Source: Polyangium jinanense
GTDB taxonomy: Bacteria > Myxococcota > Polyangia > Polyangiales > Polyangiaceae
DNA length: 64,000 bases
Assembly: GCF_028435365.1 (NCBI RefSeq)
Contig: NZ_JAGTJJ010000044.1
Span: forward strand, 31,029-95,028
Reading direction: 5' to 3'
Both the position numbers and the translations under genes were made by a program. Below are positions 9,284 through 19,739 of the stretch, piece by piece (within the stretch, counting starts at the first letter, position 1; each line of letters begins with the position of its first letter). Under the pieces are notes generated by a model. That model was not told where the DNA came from and made no database searches. It was given only the letters and a program-made list of their open reading frames with translations.

Positions 9284-9637
9284 ATGCGCCGCGTCGACAA
9301 GCCGTGGGGACACGAGCTCATCTGGGCGGAGACGTCCCGTTACGTGGGCAAGTTGCTCCACATCCGGGCAGGCGAGCGTCTGTCCCGTCAATACCACCGG
9401 GTCAAGGAAGAGACACTCTTTCTCCAGTCGGGCGAGATGGACCTCGAAGTGGGTCCGAAGGAATCGCTCGAACGTCGCCGCATGGTGAAGGGCGACGTCT
9501 TCCACGTCCTGCCCGGGACGATCCACCGCATGATCGCCGTCACCGACGTGGACGTGATCGAAGTGTCCACGCCCGAGCTCGACGACGTCGTCCGCATTGA
9601 AGACGTCTACGGCCGCGAAGGAACGAACGCTCCCTGA
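9284..9637 (+). CDS. Cupin protein of the mannose-6-phosphate isomerase type II class
   Basis: A 117-residue single-domain cupin. It opens KPWGHELIWAET and has YVGKLLHIRAGERLSRQYH, EETLFLQSGEM and FHVLPGTIHRM. These are the cupin 1 and cupin 2 motifs of the C-terminal half of mannose-1-phosphate guanylyltransferase/mannose-6-phosphate isomerase proteins, here as a stand-alone domain. Metal-binding histidines are present (QYH, HRM). The substrate is probably a sugar phosphate, but this is inference. The 52-bp tandem repeat lies just upstream. Confidence 0.85.
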   Translation: MRRVDKPWGHELIWAETSRYVGKLLHIRAGERLSRQYHRVKEETLFLQSGEMDLEVGPKESLERRRMVKGDVFHVLPGTIHRMIAVTDVDVIEVSTPELDDVVRIEDVYGREGTNAP

Positions 9638-9653
9638 GCGTGTCCCCGTCGCG

Positions 9654-10526
9654 CTAGGGCTTCTTCTTCTCGCCCTTGTCGGTCTTCGCGTCGGCCTTCT
9701 TGTCGGCTTTGCCGTCGTCCTTCTTCTCGGCCTTCTCGTCCTTCTTCTCGGCCGGCGCGGGTGAGCCTTTGGGCTCGCCTTCGCCCTCGTCGCCGTCCTT
9801 GTCGGCGTCGCGCTTCTCGGCCGCGCGCTTCTTCGCCGCCTCTTCTTCTTCTTTCTTTCGCTCGGCCTCCTCGGCACGGCGGCGCACCTCCGTGTCGTGG
9901 TCCCAGCGATCGACCCGCTCGTCGCCGTCGAGGTCCACGCCCATGCGTTCGAGCTTGCCCTCGCGGTAGACCTCCCAGACATCGGGCTTGCCGTCGCGGT
10001 TCTGGTCGCGCTTGATGCGCGAGAGCTTCCCGTCCGAGTAGGACTTCCACTCGTCGGGCTTGCCGTCGCGATCGTTGTCGAACTCGACCTCCGCGAGCTT
10101 GCCGCGCGAGAACGTGATCCACGTGTCGATGCGGCCGTCGTAGTTCGTGTCGCTCTCCTCGTGCAGGCTCTCGCCCTTGTCGTTGTAGCGACGCACGACG
10201 TCCTTCACGCCGTCGAAGTTCGTGTCGATCTCGCGGCAGACGAGGATCTTCTTCTGCGACTCGCCCATGCCGACGAGCAAAAAGACGCGGCGGACGTTTG
10301 GCTTGAGCGAGCCGGGCCCCGCGATCTCACTCGCTTCCCGATCCTTCCGGCCCTTCCAGTCGCACATCGAACGATCGTCGACCTTGTAGGCCGGACCTTT
10401 GAGCGGAGCGCGCTTCGGCGTGGTCTCGCCGGTGAACGCGTTCGTCGTGGTCGCGGGCGTGCTCGCGCACGCCGTGAGCGCGAGGAGAGAGCCGGCGAGT
10501 GTCCACACGATCACGCGGCTCGTCAT
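9654..10526 (-). CDS. Lipoprotein with EF-hand-like Asp repeats (second of a coupled pair)
   Basis: 290 residues. The signal peptide ends in a lipobox, SLLALTAC. The middle has serial calcium-loop-like repeats: DTNFDGVKD, DTNYDGRIDTW, DNDRDGKPDEW, DQNRDGKPDVW and DLDGDERVDRW, spaced about 22 residues apart. The C-terminal 90 residues are a Lys/Glu/Ala-rich charged tail. The repeats resemble EF-hand or thrombospondin type 3 loops, so calcium binding is likely but not proven. The start overlaps the upstream paralogue's stop as ATGA, so the two are translated together. It is probably anchored in a membrane and exposed to the periplasm or surface. Confidence 0.8.
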   Translation of the reverse strand: MTSRVIVWTLAGSLLALTACASTPATTTNAFTGETTPKRAPLKGPAYKVDDRSMCDWKGRKDREASEIAGPGSLKPNVRRVFLLVGMGESQKKILVCREIDTNFDGVKDVVRRYNDKGESLHEESDTNYDGRIDTWITFSRGKLAEVEFDNDRDGKPDEWKSYSDGKLSRIKRDQNRDGKPDVWEVYREGKLERMGVDLDGDERVDRWDHDTEVRRRAEEAERKKEEEEAAKKRAAEKRDADKDGDEGEGEPKGSPAPAEKKDEKAEKKDDGKADKKADAKTDKGEKKKP

Positions 10527-11311
10527 CGAGGGCTCGTTCCGCCGGGCTGCGGTGCGGTGGGCGCGCCCCCCTGAAGCACCGGGGTGGGCACCGTCGGAAG
10601 CGGCGCCGCGCCCGAGGGACGGGGCGCAGGGGCCTGCGGCTTCGGCATCGTGGCCTGCTTCGCGCGGGCCTCGGCGCAGAGGTCGAGCACCGTCTCGGGA
10701 TCGGGTTTGCCGTCGACGTTGCGATCGGTCGCGACGAGTGCGCAGCGATCGTCGCTGGGATCGTTGAAGGCCCACCACTGATCGACGAGCCCGTCGCCGT
10801 CCGAGTCGCGCTCGCGCCGGACGAGACGGCCGCCTTCGTAGTAGTCCCAGGTGTCGAGCTTGTCGTCGAAGTTGGTCTCGCGTTCCTTCAGGAACACGGC
10901 GCCGTCGCGCGAGCTCACGATCTCGTCGGCGCGGCCGTCTCTATCGTAGTCCGACTCGCGGCGGCGTTCGCGGCCTGCAGGGTCGTAGTAGACGAAGACG
11001 TCGATCGCGCCGTCGAAGTTGAGGTCGAGGATGCGGCAGACCTCGCGTCCCGCGCCGTCGGGCACACGCGTCATGTCGGGCTTGCCGTCGCCGTTCACGT
11101 CGAAGCGCTGCGCGTTCGCTGCGGTCATGTCGCAGGCCTCGTGCTTCACCTCGGTGTCACGCTCGGCGCCCGTGGGAAGGGTGGGCGGCGGGCCGCCCGG
11201 ATCGGCCGAGGTGCATGCGGTCGCGCCGATCGCTGGCAGCGACGTGAGGAGGGCCGCGACGCCGAGCGAGCGCGCCCAGCGGCCAGGGCATGGAAAGCGG
11301 CGAGATTCCAA
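10523..11311 (-). CDS. Lipoprotein with EF-hand-like Asp repeats (first of a coupled pair)
   Basis: 262 residues. The N-terminus is basic and hydrophobic and ends in a likely lipobox (AIGATAC). Repeats DVNGDGKPD, DLNFDGAID, DYDRDGRAD, ETNFDDKLDTW, DSDGDGLVDQW and DRNVDGKPD occur every 20-25 residues, followed by a Pro/Ala-rich C-terminus. It is a paralogue of the gene downstream and overlaps it by four bases, so the pair was probably created by duplication and kept as one translational unit. The role is not known; adhesion or calcium-dependent assembly is plausible. Confidence 0.8.
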   Translation of the reverse strand: MESRRFPCPGRWARSLGVAALLTSLPAIGATACTSADPGGPPPTLPTGAERDTEVKHEACDMTAANAQRFDVNGDGKPDMTRVPDGAGREVCRILDLNFDGAIDVFVYYDPAGRERRRESDYDRDGRADEIVSSRDGAVFLKERETNFDDKLDTWDYYEGGRLVRRERDSDGDGLVDQWWAFNDPSDDRCALVATDRNVDGKPDPETVLDLCAEARAKQATMPKPQAPAPRPSGAAPLPTVPTPVLQGGAPTAPQPGGTSPR

Positions 11312-11429
11312 GCGTTCGAGGCGAGTCTAGACGCACCGCGACGTCTTCCGCAAGGCGAGCGGCAGGCGGATGCCTTGCTCGTGCTCATGCTACTGACGTG
11401 CGTTTCCGGAGACTCCCGAGTCTTCCTGA

Positions 11430-11458
11430 TTGACAACACACGTACCGGCATCTAGGGT
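11430..11458 (+). promoter_or_regulatory. Sigma70-type promoter for the ribbon-helix-helix gene
   Basis: Perfect TTGACA, a 17-base spacer, then TAGGGT, in the 232-bp divergent gap. The expected start is about 75 bases before the ATG at 11544. Confidence 0.6.
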
Positions 11459-11543
11459 AACGCCTTGTCAGTATCCCTCAGAGTCCTGGGGGCGTGCCGT
11501 CCGCATGCGGTGGGCGACGCGAAGAGCGCAGGGCCGGCGTGAC

Positions 11544-11735
11544 ATGTCGCGAAAGAAAGTCTCGACGACCATCTACATCACGCCCGAGCAGGCCGAGCGC
11601 CTGAAGCTCTTGCACGACCGGACGAAGGTGCCGATCGCGGTCTACATCCGCGAGGGGATCGACATGGTCCTCAAGCACTACGAGCACGTGCTTCCGGGAC
11701 AGATGAGCCTGGAGACGACGGTCCAGAAGAAGTAA
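11544..11735 (+). CDS. Small ribbon-helix-helix DNA-binding protein
   Basis: 63 residues: [20 protein letters not shown], then two helices ending in [12 protein letters not shown] short basic strand followed by two helices is the ribbon-helix-helix (CopG/Arc) fold. Such proteins bind DNA as dimers and are often toxin antitoxins or local repressors. No toxin-like gene is adjacent; the next gene, lepA, is in the same direction 76 bp away. An in-frame upstream ATG exists, but the internal start is where the fold begins. Confidence 0.75.
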   Translation: MSRKKVSTTIYITPEQAERLKLLHDRTKVPIAVYIREGIDMVLKHYEHVLPGQMSLETTVQKK

Positions 11736-11811
11736 CCGCCGCAAGCCGTGGCTTTCGCCCGCGCGACGCGCTAGGAGCACGCGGCCGTCGTCTTGCCGGC
11801 CTCACGGAAGT

Positions 11812-13614
<1,803 letters not shown>

Positions 13615-13663
13615 AGCGCGCGCCCTCTACCGTCCGCGCCCGAGCCTTCGTATAAGGCGCGAC

Positions 13664-14275
13664 ATGTCGGTCGCTCGACGCGCTCTCCCGCTCTGCCTCC
13701 CGCTCCTCCTCGCGCTCGCTGCCTGCGACGAACCGGTCTCGACGAAGGGCGCGGCGCCCTCGGCCGCGCCGCCGCCCACCGCAGCCGAGCCGCAGCCCTC
13801 CGCGACGACGCCGCCTCCACCGGCGAAGGCGAAGATCGAGATGCCGCCGCGGCCTGTGCCTCTTGGCTCGGCGGGCCCGATCCAGCCGAGCGCGCCGCCG
13901 GATCAGCAGATGATGGCGATTCAGTACACGATCGCGATGGTCACGCCGCGCGGCACCGACCCCATCGTCGACAAGGACTACGTCGACCGCATCGTGAAGA
14001 AGCTCGAAGCCGCGGTGCGCACGGCCGACAAGGGCAAGACGCCGCCGAACCCAGTGAAGCCGAACAAGGGCAACCGCAAGCTCGAGGTCGACATGGGCAA
14101 GGGGTGCAACGAGCGCGTGCCGGAGAACCTGCTCCACCAGCGGGCAGGCTCGTCGTTGAAAGAGGCCTACGAGGCTGGCGTGCTCGTCATCTCTTGCCAC
14201 GACGACAAGTGGGAGTGTCATCAGTCGACGCGCATCCCCGAAGACGTGTTGTGCCACGCCGCGCCGCGCCGCTGA
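13664..14275 (+). CDS. Proline-rich lipoprotein of unknown function
   Basis: 203 residues. The signal peptide has lipobox LLALAAC, followed by a linker of about 60 residues rich in Pro/Ala/Thr. A C-terminal domain of about 120 residues has four cysteines (KGCNERV, ISCHDDKWECHQ, VLCHAA). I do not recognise the domain. The cysteines could form disulphides or a metal site. It is in line with lepA and the M16 peptidase genes, 94 bases before the latter. Confidence 0.7.
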   Translation: MSVARRALPLCLPLLLALAACDEPVSTKGAAPSAAPPPTAAEPQPSATTPPPPAKAKIEMPPRPVPLGSAGPIQPSAPPDQQMMAIQYTIAMVTPRGTDPIVDKDYVDRIVKKLEAAVRTADKGKTPPNPVKPNKGNRKLEVDMGKGCNERVPENLLHQRAGSSLKEAYEAGVLVISCHDDKWECHQSTRIPEDVLCHAAPRR

Positions 14276-14369
14276 GCCACGTCCGCCCCTGACGAGCGAG
14301 CCCGCATCCTCCGCACCACGTGGGGCCTAGCCGCGCTTCTATGCGCGATGTGGTAAGGGAGAGCGGCAA

Positions 14370-15815
14370 ATGCATACGGCCCTCCCGAATCTTCGCTCGC
14401 GCGTACGGAAAGGTCCTTACGCCGAGCTCCTCGCCGAGCTCAACCGCAACCGGACCCGGCTCGCAGAGGCCGAGCACGACGCGACCATCTCGTTCGGCCC
14501 GACGATGCGCGTCGAACGTTTCGTTCTGGGCAACGGCCTCAGGGTCCTGATCCTGCAGGACAACGCGGCGCCCGTCGTCTGCGTGCAGACGTGGTTCGGC
14601 GTCGGATCGCGGCACGAGCGCGTCGGCAAGACGGGCATCGCCCATCTCTTCGAGCACCTCATGTTCGGCGAGACCGAGACCTCGGCCCACGGCGCGTACG
14701 ATCGCACCCTCGAAGAGGCGGGCGCCGAGACGAACGCCGCGACGTTCCTGGACTGGACGTACTACCACACGAACCTGCCCGCCGAGGCGCTCGAGCTCAC
14801 GTTGCGGCTCGAAGCAGACCGGATGTCACGCCTCGTGTTGCGTGATCCGCAAGTGGCGAGCGAGAAGGAGGTCGTCGCGAACGAGCGTCGGCAACGTGTC
14901 GACGACGACGTGGACGGCGCGATCAGCGAGATCCTCTACAAGGAGGCGTTTCGCGAGCACGGCTACGGGCACCCGACGATCGGGTGGATGGACGACATCC
15001 TCGGCTTCACGACCGACGACTGCGTCTCGTTCTATCGGACGTATTACGCGCCGAACAACGCGGCGATGGCGATCGTCGGCGACGTCGACATCGGGCAGGT
15101 GCTGCGGCTCGTGCAGGACAACTACGGCGGCCTGCCGTCCTCGGTTTTGCCGGTCGAGGACGTGCGCCCCGAGCCTCCGCAGATCGAGGAGCGCCGCATC
15201 CGCATCACCAAGCCGACGCCGACGCACAAGGTAGCGATCGGGTACAAATCGCCGGCGCTCGGGGACTTCGATCATCCGGCGCTCACGCTCCTGAACGAGG
15301 TCCTGTTCGGCGGGCGCTCGTCGCGGGTGCATCGCGCGCTCATCCAGGAGCAGGAGATCGCCACCGACGTGCGCGGCTGGGTGGGCGCGTTCCGGGATCC
15401 ATCGCTGTACGACGTCTTCTTGTCGGCCCGCGGCGAGCACACGGCGGAGGCGCTCTGCGCAGCGCTCGACGTGCTCCTCGATCGGGTTCGCACCGAGCCG
15501 GTGACCGAGGAGGAGCTCGAAAAGGCGAAGGCGCGCGTCGAGCTCGCGGTGCTGCAGGGGCTCGAGACGGTGAGCGGCAAGGCCGAGCAGATCGGGTTTT
15601 ACGAGGTCGTGCTGGGCGATCCGGCGGCGCTCTTCGATCGGCTCTCGGCGTACCGCAGGGTCACCGTGGGGGATCTCCTCCGCGTGGCGCGCCGGTACCT
15701 CGGGCGCTCGTCGAGGACGGTCATCGAGGTCGCGCCCGACGGATCGATGGAGAGCGACGAGATGGACGACGAAGAGACGGACGGCGAGGGGAGCGAAGAG
15801 GAGGTGGCGTCGTGA
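14370..15815 (+). CDS. M16 zinc peptidase, catalytic subunit
   Basis: 481 residues. The inverted zinc motif HXXEH is present as HLFEHLMFG at about 94-98, and the third ligand lies in EKEVVANERRQ about 75 residues later. This marks the active half of the M16 (pitrilysin/mitochondrial processing peptidase-like) family. The ribosome site GGGAGAG precedes the ATG. The TGA stop overlaps the GTG of the next gene (GTGA), so the two are translationally coupled and probably form a two-chain clamshell enzyme. The acidic C-terminus (EMDDEETDGEGSEEE) is unusual. Confidence 0.92.
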   Translation: MHTALPNLRSRVRKGPYAELLAELNRNRTRLAEAEHDATISFGPTMRVERFVLGNGLRVLILQDNAAPVVCVQTWFGVGSRHERVGKTGIAHLFEHLMFGETETSAHGAYDRTLEEAGAETNAATFLDWTYYHTNLPAEALELTLRLEADRMSRLVLRDPQVASEKEVVANERRQRVDDDVDGAISEILYKEAFREHGYGHPTIGWMDDILGFTTDDCVSFYRTYYAPNNAAMAIVGDVDIGQVLRLVQDNYGGLPSSVLPVEDVRPEPPQIEERRIRITKPTPTHKVAIGYKSPALGDFDHPALTLLNEVLFGGRSSRVHRALIQEQEIATDVRGWVGAFRDPSLYDVFLSARGEHTAEALCAALDVLLDRVRTEPVTEEELEKAKARVELAVLQGLETVSGKAEQIGFYEVVLGDPAALFDRLSAYRRVTVGDLLRVARRYLGRSSRTVIEVAPDGSMESDEMDDEETDGEGSEEEVAS

Positions 15816-17092
15816 CGCACGTCATTGTCGAGCCGAGTCCCGCGTTGCCTCTCGTCAGCGTCGTCGTCGCGTTCCGGTCGGGCTCGGCGCACGACCCCGT
15901 GGGCCGCGAAGGGCTCGGGCGCATCACGGCCCGCATGCTCCGCCGCGGCGCCGAAGGTTGGAGCTCGGAGAAGATCGAGCAGACGATCGACCTCCTCGGC
16001 GGCGAGCTCGGCGTGGACGTCTCGCCGAGCGCGAGCACGGTGCACTTCGAGGTGATCCGGCGTTCGCTCGATCCGTTCGTGGACCTCGCGTCGACGCTGC
16101 TCGCGCGGCCCTCGTTCGACGAGGCCGAGCTCGCTCGGCTGAAGCGGGAAGCCGAGGCCGAGCTCATCGAGTCGCGCGACAGCGACGGCACCTTGTGCGC
16201 CCGCGCCTTCCGCCGGACGCTCTTCGCCGGTCATCCGTACGGCCGCCGCGTCGCCGGTTGCATCCCCGCGTTGCGTGCGATCGAGCGCGCCGACGTGGTG
16301 TCGTTCTACGGAGCGCACTACGCGCGGGAGAATGCGATCGTCACGATCTCCGGGGACGTCGACGTCGAGGAAGGTCACGCGATCGCGGAGCGCCTGCTCT
16401 CCGGACTTCCGGTCGGCGCGAGTGTCCCGGATCCCGTGCAGCCGCCGCCGCGCAGGCCCGGCCGTCGGCTCGTCTTCGTCGACAAACCCGAGCGAACCCA
16501 GACGCAAATGATCGTCGGAGGGCTCGGGACGCACCCGAACGACCCCGACCATGTGGCGCTCCTCGTGGCGAACACCGCGTTCGGCGGGACGTTCACCTCG
16601 CGGCTCATGCAGGAGGTGCGGGCGAAGCGCGGCTGGTCGTACGGCGCGTCCTCGCGCGTTGGCTTCGATCGGCAGAGGGACGCGTTCACGATGTGGACGG
16701 CGCCCAAGGCCTCGGATGCCTCGGCTTGCCTCGCCTTGAAGCTCGAGCTCTTGCACACGCTCCGCAAGGACGGGATCACGAAGGACGAGCTTTCGTTCGT
16801 GAAGAAGTACCTCGTCCGTTCGCACGCCTTCGAGGTCGATACGGCGAGGAAACGGGCCTACCAGAAGCTCGAAGCCGCGCTCTACGACTTGCCCGAGGGC
16901 TACCATGACAAGCAGCTCGAGCAGATCGAGGGCGTCACGCTGGACGAGGCGAACGCCGCGATCCGCGAGCGTCTGTCGGAAGACGATCTCGTGGTCTCGG
17001 TCGTGGGGACCTTTTCGCAGATCGGCGACGCCGTCGCGAAGTCCGTCCCGCGGCTGCTGGAGACCCAGGTCGATCCGTTTGACCTCGAATGA
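15812..17092 (+). CDS. M16 peptidase-like partner subunit, non-catalytic
   Basis: 426 residues, starting at a GTG that overlaps the previous stop. It has the M16 fold with RRGAEGWSS, VSFYGAHYARENAI and the C-half signature TSRLMQEVRAKRGWSYG, but no HXXEH zinc motif. M16 enzymes of this two-chain kind need the partner for substrate closure: the first chain holds zinc and this one the R/Y substrate-binding pair (RGWSY). The 4-base overlap fixes the start better than any upstream ATG. Confidence 0.9.
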   Translation: MTHVIVEPSPALPLVSVVVAFRSGSAHDPVGREGLGRITARMLRRGAEGWSSEKIEQTIDLLGGELGVDVSPSASTVHFEVIRRSLDPFVDLASTLLARPSFDEAELARLKREAEAELIESRDSDGTLCARAFRRTLFAGHPYGRRVAGCIPALRAIERADVVSFYGAHYARENAIVTISGDVDVEEGHAIAERLLSGLPVGASVPDPVQPPPRRPGRRLVFVDKPERTQTQMIVGGLGTHPNDPDHVALLVANTAFGGTFTSRLMQEVRAKRGWSYGASSRVGFDRQRDAFTMWTAPKASDASACLALKLELLHTLRKDGITKDELSFVKKYLVRSHAFEVDTARKRAYQKLEAALYDLPEGYHDKQLEQIEGVTLDEANAAIRERLSEDDLVVSVVGTFSQIGDAVAKSVPRLLETQVDPFDLE

Positions 17093-17131
17093 CCTGCCGC
17101 GCGGGGATGGGGGGGACGCGCGCCTCTCGCC

Positions 17132-18079
17132 TCACGGCGGGAACATGGCCATGGGGTAGGACACCTCCCGCGGAGCGATGGCGCAGGGATACATGATCGG
17201 CTGCTTGCGCCGACGTGAGCCGCGTGCCGCGCTGGGCGGTCGATGCACATACGCGAGCAGCACTTCGCGCACGCGGAGCAGATCCTTCGGCCGCAGGGGG
17301 CGCGGCGTCGACACGGCGAGGCTCGACGCGGCGAGCGCGCGCCCTCGCCGGAGCACCTCTGCGCGCGCGAGCTTCAACCGAGCGTAAGCAGTCTTGAGCG
17401 GGATTCCGAGCTTCTCGGCGATCTCCGGCATCGACTGCTCCTCGAGGTCGTGCAGGACGAGGATTTCGCGGAGCTTTGGGCGCATCCGACCGATGAGCTC
17501 GCGGGCGAGCGCCTGCTCCTCGCCCTCCAGGAGCGCGGATTCGGCTGCGAGAGTGTCGCTCATCGGCTCCGGCGGCTGCTCGGCCACGAGCGGCTCCATG
17601 CGGTGCCTCGCGAGCTTCCGATAGTTCGTCGCGAGCTGCATCGCGATGACGAACAGCCACGGGCGCGCCGAGCTTGCCGCGTCGTGATCCTCGATCCGCC
17701 GCAGGGCGACCGAGAAGACCTCCTGCGCGATGTCGTCGGCGTCGCGTGCGGGCACTCCATATCGCTCGACGGTGCGCAGGACGAACTGCCATTCGCGCGC
17801 ATAGAGCTGCTGGAACACTTCATCCCGCGGAGGCAGGACCCCGGAGATGAGCTCCTCCGCGAACGGATAACGAACGGGGGGGTGCGAAGGATCGTGAGGG
17901 ACGACGTCGGCCGACGGAGGAGGGATGACGTCGGGACACCACGTGGATGGAGACGACGTCGGCGTCGACGGGAAGGAAGCGCCACGGCGCTTGCCTTCTG
18001 CAAGGGTTTTATTGGACGAACCTGCGCATGAAGCTCGTTTCCCGCGGGTGTTGCGGGGACGCTCGTCGGCTTTCTTCAT
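17132..18079 (-). CDS. ECF-type RNA polymerase sigma factor with N- and C-terminal extensions
   Basis: 315 residues. Region 2 is at about 90-160 (QQLYAREWQFVLR, DADDIAQEVFSVAL, RPWLFVIAMQLATNYRKL). Region 4 is at about 195-245 (LREILVLHDLEEQSMPEIAE, LGIPLKTAYARLKLAR). The first 85 residues are low-complexity and could be a regulatory extension or mis-assigned start. About 70 extra residues follow region 4. No anti-sigma gene is adjacent, so control may be through the extensions or another locus. It converges on the M16 genes. Confidence 0.88.
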   Translation of the reverse strand: MKKADERPRNTRGKRASCAGSSNKTLAEGKRRGASFPSTPTSSPSTWCPDVIPPPSADVVPHDPSHPPVRYPFAEELISGVLPPRDEVFQQLYAREWQFVLRTVERYGVPARDADDIAQEVFSVALRRIEDHDAASSARPWLFVIAMQLATNYRKLARHRMEPLVAEQPPEPMSDTLAAESALLEGEEQALARELIGRMRPKLREILVLHDLEEQSMPEIAEKLGIPLKTAYARLKLARAEVLRRGRALAASSLAVSTPRPLRPKDLLRVREVLLAYVHRPPSAARGSRRRKQPIMYPCAIAPREVSYPMAMFPP

Positions 18080-18179
18080 GATTCACCGCCCCGAGGCACG
18101 GCCTGCGCGCTCGACGTCGCCCGCGCCTCTCGAACGGTTTGTCCTGCGGGTGGCAGGGAGCGTCAATGGTCATCCGCGC

Positions 18180-19142
18180 TCAAGCGCCCGCGATCGGCTC
18201 TCCCTCGGCCTCCGTCGCGAGCATCCACAGGACCGCCATCCGCACAGCGACGCCCGCTTCCACCTGATCGAGAATGACGCTGCGTGAGCCATCTGCCACG
18301 GCGGGGTCGATCTCCACGCCTCGGTTCATCGGCCCGGGATGCATCACGATCGCGTCGGGCGCTGCGAGCGCGAGTCGCGCCTCGTTGAGGCCGAACTTCC
18401 TGCTGTACTCGCGGGTGCTCGGCAAGAACGTGCCCGCGAGGCGCTCGCGCTGGACGCGGAGCATCATCACCACGTCGGCCCCTTCGAGCGCGGGCTCGAG
18501 TCGATCGTGCACCTCCGCGCCGAGCGTCTCGGCCGCGGGTGGCAGCAGCGTGCGAGGGCCCGCGAAGCGCACCGTGGCGCCCATCGTTCGCAGGAGAAGC
18601 GCGTTCGAGCGCGCGACACGGCTGTGCAGGACGTCGCCGCAGATGGCTACGACGAGGCCTTCGAGTCGGCCCTTGCGACGTCGGATCGTGAACGCGTCGA
18701 GCAGCGCTTGCGTGGGGTGCTCGTGCGTCCCGTCGCCCGCGTTGACCACGGCGGCCTTCGTGCGTGCTGCCACGTAGTGCGGCGCGCCCGACGCTTGATG
18801 CCGGATCACGAGGACGTCCGGGCACATCGCCTCGAGGTTCTTCACCGTGTCGAGGAGCGTCTCGCCCTTGACCGCGCTCGACGTCGACACGCTGATGTTG
18901 ATGACGTCCGCTGAGAGCCTCTTGCCTGCGAGCTCGAACGAGGTCCGTGTGCGTGTCGAAGGCTCGTAGAAGAGGTTGATCACCGTCTTGCCGCGGAGCG
19001 TCGGCACCTTCCGGACGCTGCGCCGCGAGACGTCGAAGAAGCTCTCCGCGGCTTCCAGGATCGAGTGGATCTCGGCCCTCTCCAGGGCCTCGATCCCGAG
19101 CAGGTGGCGGTGCGGATATCGCGCGCGTGGTGTCGTCGTCAC
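18180..19142 (-). CDS. pyrB: Aspartate carbamoyltransferase catalytic subunit
   Basis: 320 residues. It contains the carbamoyl-phosphate motif [12 protein letters not shown], the [11 protein letters not shown] motif and the C-terminal [12 protein letters not shown]. It catalyses the first committed step of pyrimidine synthesis. I start at a GTG that overlaps the pyrR stop (GTGA) and has GGGGGGA seven bases upstream; a longer ATG start at 19181 would overlap pyrR more. No regulatory pyrI is present, and regulation is more likely through PyrR. Confidence 0.96.
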   Translation of the reverse strand: MTTTPRARYPHRHLLGIEALERAEIHSILEAAESFFDVSRRSVRKVPTLRGKTVINLFYEPSTRTRTSFELAGKRLSADVINISVSTSSAVKGETLLDTVKNLEAMCPDVLVIRHQASGAPHYVAARTKAAVVNAGDGTHEHPTQALLDAFTIRRRKGRLEGLVVAICGDVLHSRVARSNALLLRTMGATVRFAGPRTLLPPAAETLGAEVHDRLEPALEGADVVMMLRVQRERLAGTFLPSTREYSRKFGLNEARLALAAPDAIVMHPGPMNRGVEIDPAVADGSRSVILDQVEAGVAVRMAVLWMLATEAEGEPIAGA

Positions 19143-19678
19143 GTTCCCCCCAGGGTGGATGTGTCCTCGATGGTGGCCCACGCGCCGTCGTCCTTCTGCG
19201 TGACCTCGATCCGCTGTCCGGGGCCGAGCTCCACGCGACGCACGGTGTAGTCCGGGTGGATGGGCAGCTCGCGGCCGCCGCGGTCGACGAGCACGCAGAG
19301 CTCGATGCGACGCGGGCGGCCGTAGTCGAGCACGGCGTCGAGCGCCGCGCGGATGGTGCGGCCCGTGTAGATGACGTCGTCGACGAGCACGACGCGCTTG
19401 CCGCGCACCTCGAACGGGATGCGGCTCGGGCCGATCTTGGGGTTCGGCAGGGCCGTCGCGGCGTCGTCGCGGTAGAGGGTGATGTCGATGGAGCCCGTCG
19501 GCGGGGCTTCACCTTCGAGCTCGCGGAGCAGCGCGGCGAGCCTCTCCGCGAGGGGCTCTCCGCCGCGCCGAATGCCGACCAGCGCGAGGTCACGGACGCC
19601 GCCGTGCTCGGCGATCTCGCCAGCGACGCGGCGGAGGCCTCGGGCCACAGCGACCGGATCGAGGAGGACTTCGGACAT
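19139..19678 (-). CDS. pyrR: Pyrimidine operon regulator/uracil phosphoribosyltransferase PyrR
   Basis: 179 residues with the PRPP-binding loop [18 protein letters not shown] and [10 protein letters not shown]. PyrR proteins bind pyr mRNA leaders to promote attenuation, and many also convert uracil to UMP. It overlaps pyrB by four bases, so the two are coupled. Only 61 bp separate it from the upstream membrane-protein gene, and I see no clear attenuator hairpins there. Confidence 0.95.
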   Translation of the reverse strand: MSEVLLDPVAVARGLRRVAGEIAEHGGVRDLALVGIRRGGEPLAERLAALLRELEGEAPPTGSIDITLYRDDAATALPNPKIGPSRIPFEVRGKRVVLVDDVIYTGRTIRAALDAVLDYGRPRRIELCVLVDRGGRELPIHPDYTVRRVELGPGQRIEVTQKDDGAWATIEDTSTLGGT

Positions 19679-19739
19679 GGCGGGGACGAGCTACCACAAG
19701 GCCGACGCGGTGTCCCCGGGCCGCGCGGGGTGCGTCACG

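Noticed and set aside
19679..19739. PyrR-controlled attenuator before pyrR-pyrB
   Set aside because: The 61-bp gap shows no terminator/antiterminator pair that I can draw with confidence.
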